This document shows positions 62,179 to 64,000 of a stretch of 64,000 bases of DNA, in pieces; the stretch's first letter is position 1; every line of letters starts with the position of its first letter. The notes beneath the pieces are model-generated. The model was given only the letters and a program-made list of their open reading frames with translations, did no database searches and was not told the DNA's origin. Where the stretch lies: positions 5,273,001-5,337,000 of the forward strand of contig JAVTVX010000024.1 of the NCBI GenBank assembly GCA_033439265.1. The letters run 5' to 3'. The stretch is from Dillenia suffruticosa. Lineage: Eukaryota > Streptophyta > Magnoliopsida > Dilleniales > Dilleniaceae. The translations under genes were made by a program, and so were the position numbers.

Positions 62179-62620
62179 TTTCTGACGCATACCCACCCCG
62201 AGCTCTTTCATCCACATTCAAAGATATTCGGGATAAGGAACAATCCAAAAACTTGTATATTGGGCTGGAACTCGAATCCTGGTTCAGCCCACATCATAAT
62301 TAAATCTTAAATGCAGTGGCCATTCTACCCAATTGAGCATGCATCGAAGGCAAAGAGCTCAACCTCTTTCTTCATCGGCCACCTCTTCCATGTCAAACTC
62401 ATTTATTTGAGTGATCGGACACTTTATCCATTTATTTAAAAATCTCGAAATTGAGCTCTAGGAATTACGAAAAAGAATTTGAGAGAGCCAACCTCTAAAA
62501 TGGATTCTATAATACTCAAATCAGATTAGCCAGGTAAAACCCGTAGTAAAAACTATTAAAAAAAACCCCTCTTCCTTGCAATCACGGAAATTCGAGAGCT
62601 GGGGATTAATAAGTTTAAGC

Positions 62621-62780
62621 ATGTCGACGGGGAAAGCTAATAGGTACGCTGACCACCTTGCTGAGCAGGGGAAAGCTAGTTCTGATGGATGTTTTATCAT
62701 AGATGAGCCGCCCAGCTCTCTGACCCCGTCATTGATGGAGGATCATCAAGGTGCCGAGTCGAGAAGGATGATTAGCCGAA
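62621..62780 (+). mobile_element. LINE relic: C-terminal end of RNase H-like domain
   Basis: The frame from 62621 reads MSTGKANRYADHLAEQGK, matching the last helix of the RNase H-like domain of plant LINEs (family pattern R-x-A-N-x-x-A-D-x-L-A-x-x-G), followed by CFIIDEPPSSLTPSLMEDHQG, the usual region after it. Nothing of the reverse transcriptase is found upstream, which fits a strongly 5'-truncated insertion. The downstream DNA to about 62900 may be LINE 3'UTR. Confidence 0.65.
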
Positions 62781-62929
62781 AAGGTGGGAACCGGGGAGGT
62801 AGGGGCTTTGGGCCTCTTGCTCTTGACCCTGTTGGTCAGTTAGTTCTTGTTTCCCGCCTATTTTTCTACCCAAAAAAATGGAGGGGGAGGGCACATAATG
62901 TGAAATTTTGTTTTATTTTATTGTAATAT

Positions 62930-64000
62930 TGTTAAATTAAAATAAAAATTTTTATATGAAAATATATTGATATAAAATGTAGAATTTTTTTAATAAATAA
63001 GTGTAAAAATGTAATTATACTAACAAATTTTAATTTTAATCTATCCCCTATTAGAGGAGAGCTTAGCGAATATTGTATCCAAACTTGGGCATGAGTAACA
63101 ACTTCAACATCATGACTGACAAGTTGGGGGCGATGAGCCATAGGTTGGGGGCTGTATGAAATGCTACATTAGTCTTCTGCCCTAATCGCCATGAAATTAG
63201 ATGATCTTTTGCCTTTGGACTCCTATCTCTACAACAACCATATTGGCTGTGTTTGACTAGTTTCTACTTTTTATCTCATATGAATATCATACATCAGAGG
63301 CTTTTCCCATTTTTTTTTTCTTGCAAAAAGAGTAATGAATGATGGACCCAAAAATGAAAACCCTTTTAAATACTTTTAAGTTTTATAGTAGATAGATAGG
63401 TATGCTAAGATGAAACAAGAGATGGGTCACATGTGATGAATGACTTTATAATGCAATCATTTTCCATTTTTCCTTATTATGCCCATTCGCCTTGAAGAAA
63501 AGGAAAAGTCGATCATCGAACCAATAGTTTTTATCTTGGCAAACATTGAGTTGGCACCACTGGTAGTATTATGGTGGCCAGGCTAGCTAGATAGGTAAGA
63601 CACTAGGGTGAACAAAAGAAAAAGATTTTTGGTATGCCCATAAAATAGAAGGACTGTTGAAGCAAGAATTTATAGGGGTATTTATTTGGTTGCTCCTAAG
63701 TAGTTTAGCTTATGTTTATAAAAGAAAAAGGAAGAAAATTTTGTTACTCTCCCTCTCCCCCCCCCCTCTCTCTCTCTCACTTATAACGGGGTGACACGAA
63801 AGTCTTTGTGGAAATTAACAAAGCAAACTTTTTTAAATGAAGCATGCACACCCTGGGCCCCCACAAGGCCCACTCTAGTGGTAGGAATGCTTTTGAGGTC
63901 ACCCTTTGGTTCCCCATGCATCATCTTGTGCTGTTTATTTCTTTCTCTAAAAGCCTAATTCCCATATGCATCATCCAACCACCACACCACAAACCCATTT
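62930..64000. other. Non-coding right end
   Basis: AT-rich with a C-run and CT tract at about 63753-63779. No coding signal on either strand. Confidence 0.55.

Larger units (their letters stand above)
55361..62575. other. Long AT-rich intergenic region with repeats
   Basis: No supported gene in about 7 kb. It includes a minus-strand tRNA-like repeat at 55801-55888, a tRNA-like repeat at 56286-56470 with related pieces at 61250-61440 and 62405-62560, a (CT)n tract at 57344-57373, (AAT)n at 57405-57463, (GA)n at 58197-58242, 59894-59945 and 62104-62178, and (AT)n at 60616-60632. Open frames in these tracts are compositional artefacts. Confidence 0.6.

Noticed and set aside
62063..62303. Open frames over the (GA)n tract
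   Set aside because: Same artefact: repeat translation (RERERE or SLSLSL).

Overview
The window is nuclear DNA from a flowering plant, most likely a dicot with a mid-sized genome. Genes are intron-rich with GT-AG introns, intergenic DNA is AT-rich with long (GA)n/(CT)n, (AT)n and (AAT)n tracts, tRNA-derived SINEs are present, and every recognisable protein has its closest family in angiosperms (CrRLK1L kinase, CYP85A-type P450, SPL factor with a miR156 site, FLN2, plant-type HPPK/DHPS). The species cannot be fixed from the sequence.

Layout, left to right. 1-0.44 kb: 3' end of a CrRLK1L receptor kinase (+). 0.44-9.6 kb: non-coding, with a SINE at 2.3 kb. 9.6-13.2 kb: intact cytosolic 6-phosphogluconolactonase (+) with a probable 5'UTR intron. 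15.0-18.9 kb: a degraded FLN2 (fructokinase-like) gene (-), with a second SINE, flanked by a 21-bp target duplication, just outside its 5' end. 19.8-21.8 kb: a degraded HPPK/DHPS folate gene (+), head to head with the FLN2 relic. 22.8-23.7 kb: small RRM protein of the ATE1/PPIE-like type (-). 24.9-27.4 kb: intact cytochrome b5 (-).

27.4-40.4 kb is a tandem duplication. Each unit carries a nine-exon CYP85A-like P450 (+) and the 3' end of a WD40 gene (-). The left unit keeps only a truncated piece of the WD40 gene. The right unit runs on into the complete 15-exon, about 1182-residue gene that joins an N-terminal FYRN/FYRC module to a C-terminal WD40-like region (39.1-46.7 kb). A tRNA-Asp(GTC) gene lies 250 bp upstream of that gene on the same strand. 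51.1-54.6 kb: intact SPL6-like SBP-box gene (-) with a miR156 site. 55-64 kb: AT-rich non-coding DNA with SINE-like repeats, microsatellites and one LINE RNase H relic.

Functional links: the cytochrome b5 gene and the left P450 are divergent neighbours about 1 kb apart, and b5 proteins can donate electrons to ER P450s. The duplication carried b5 promoter-proximal DNA along with the second P450. The P450 copies differ at about 20 of 465 residues by my count, in promoter AT tracts, in one splice donor (GT against GC) and in the stop codon. I see no CRISPR, prokaryotic operon or viral module. The points most worth following up are the duplication, the paired dead genes at 15-22 kb and the FYR-WD40 fusion protein.
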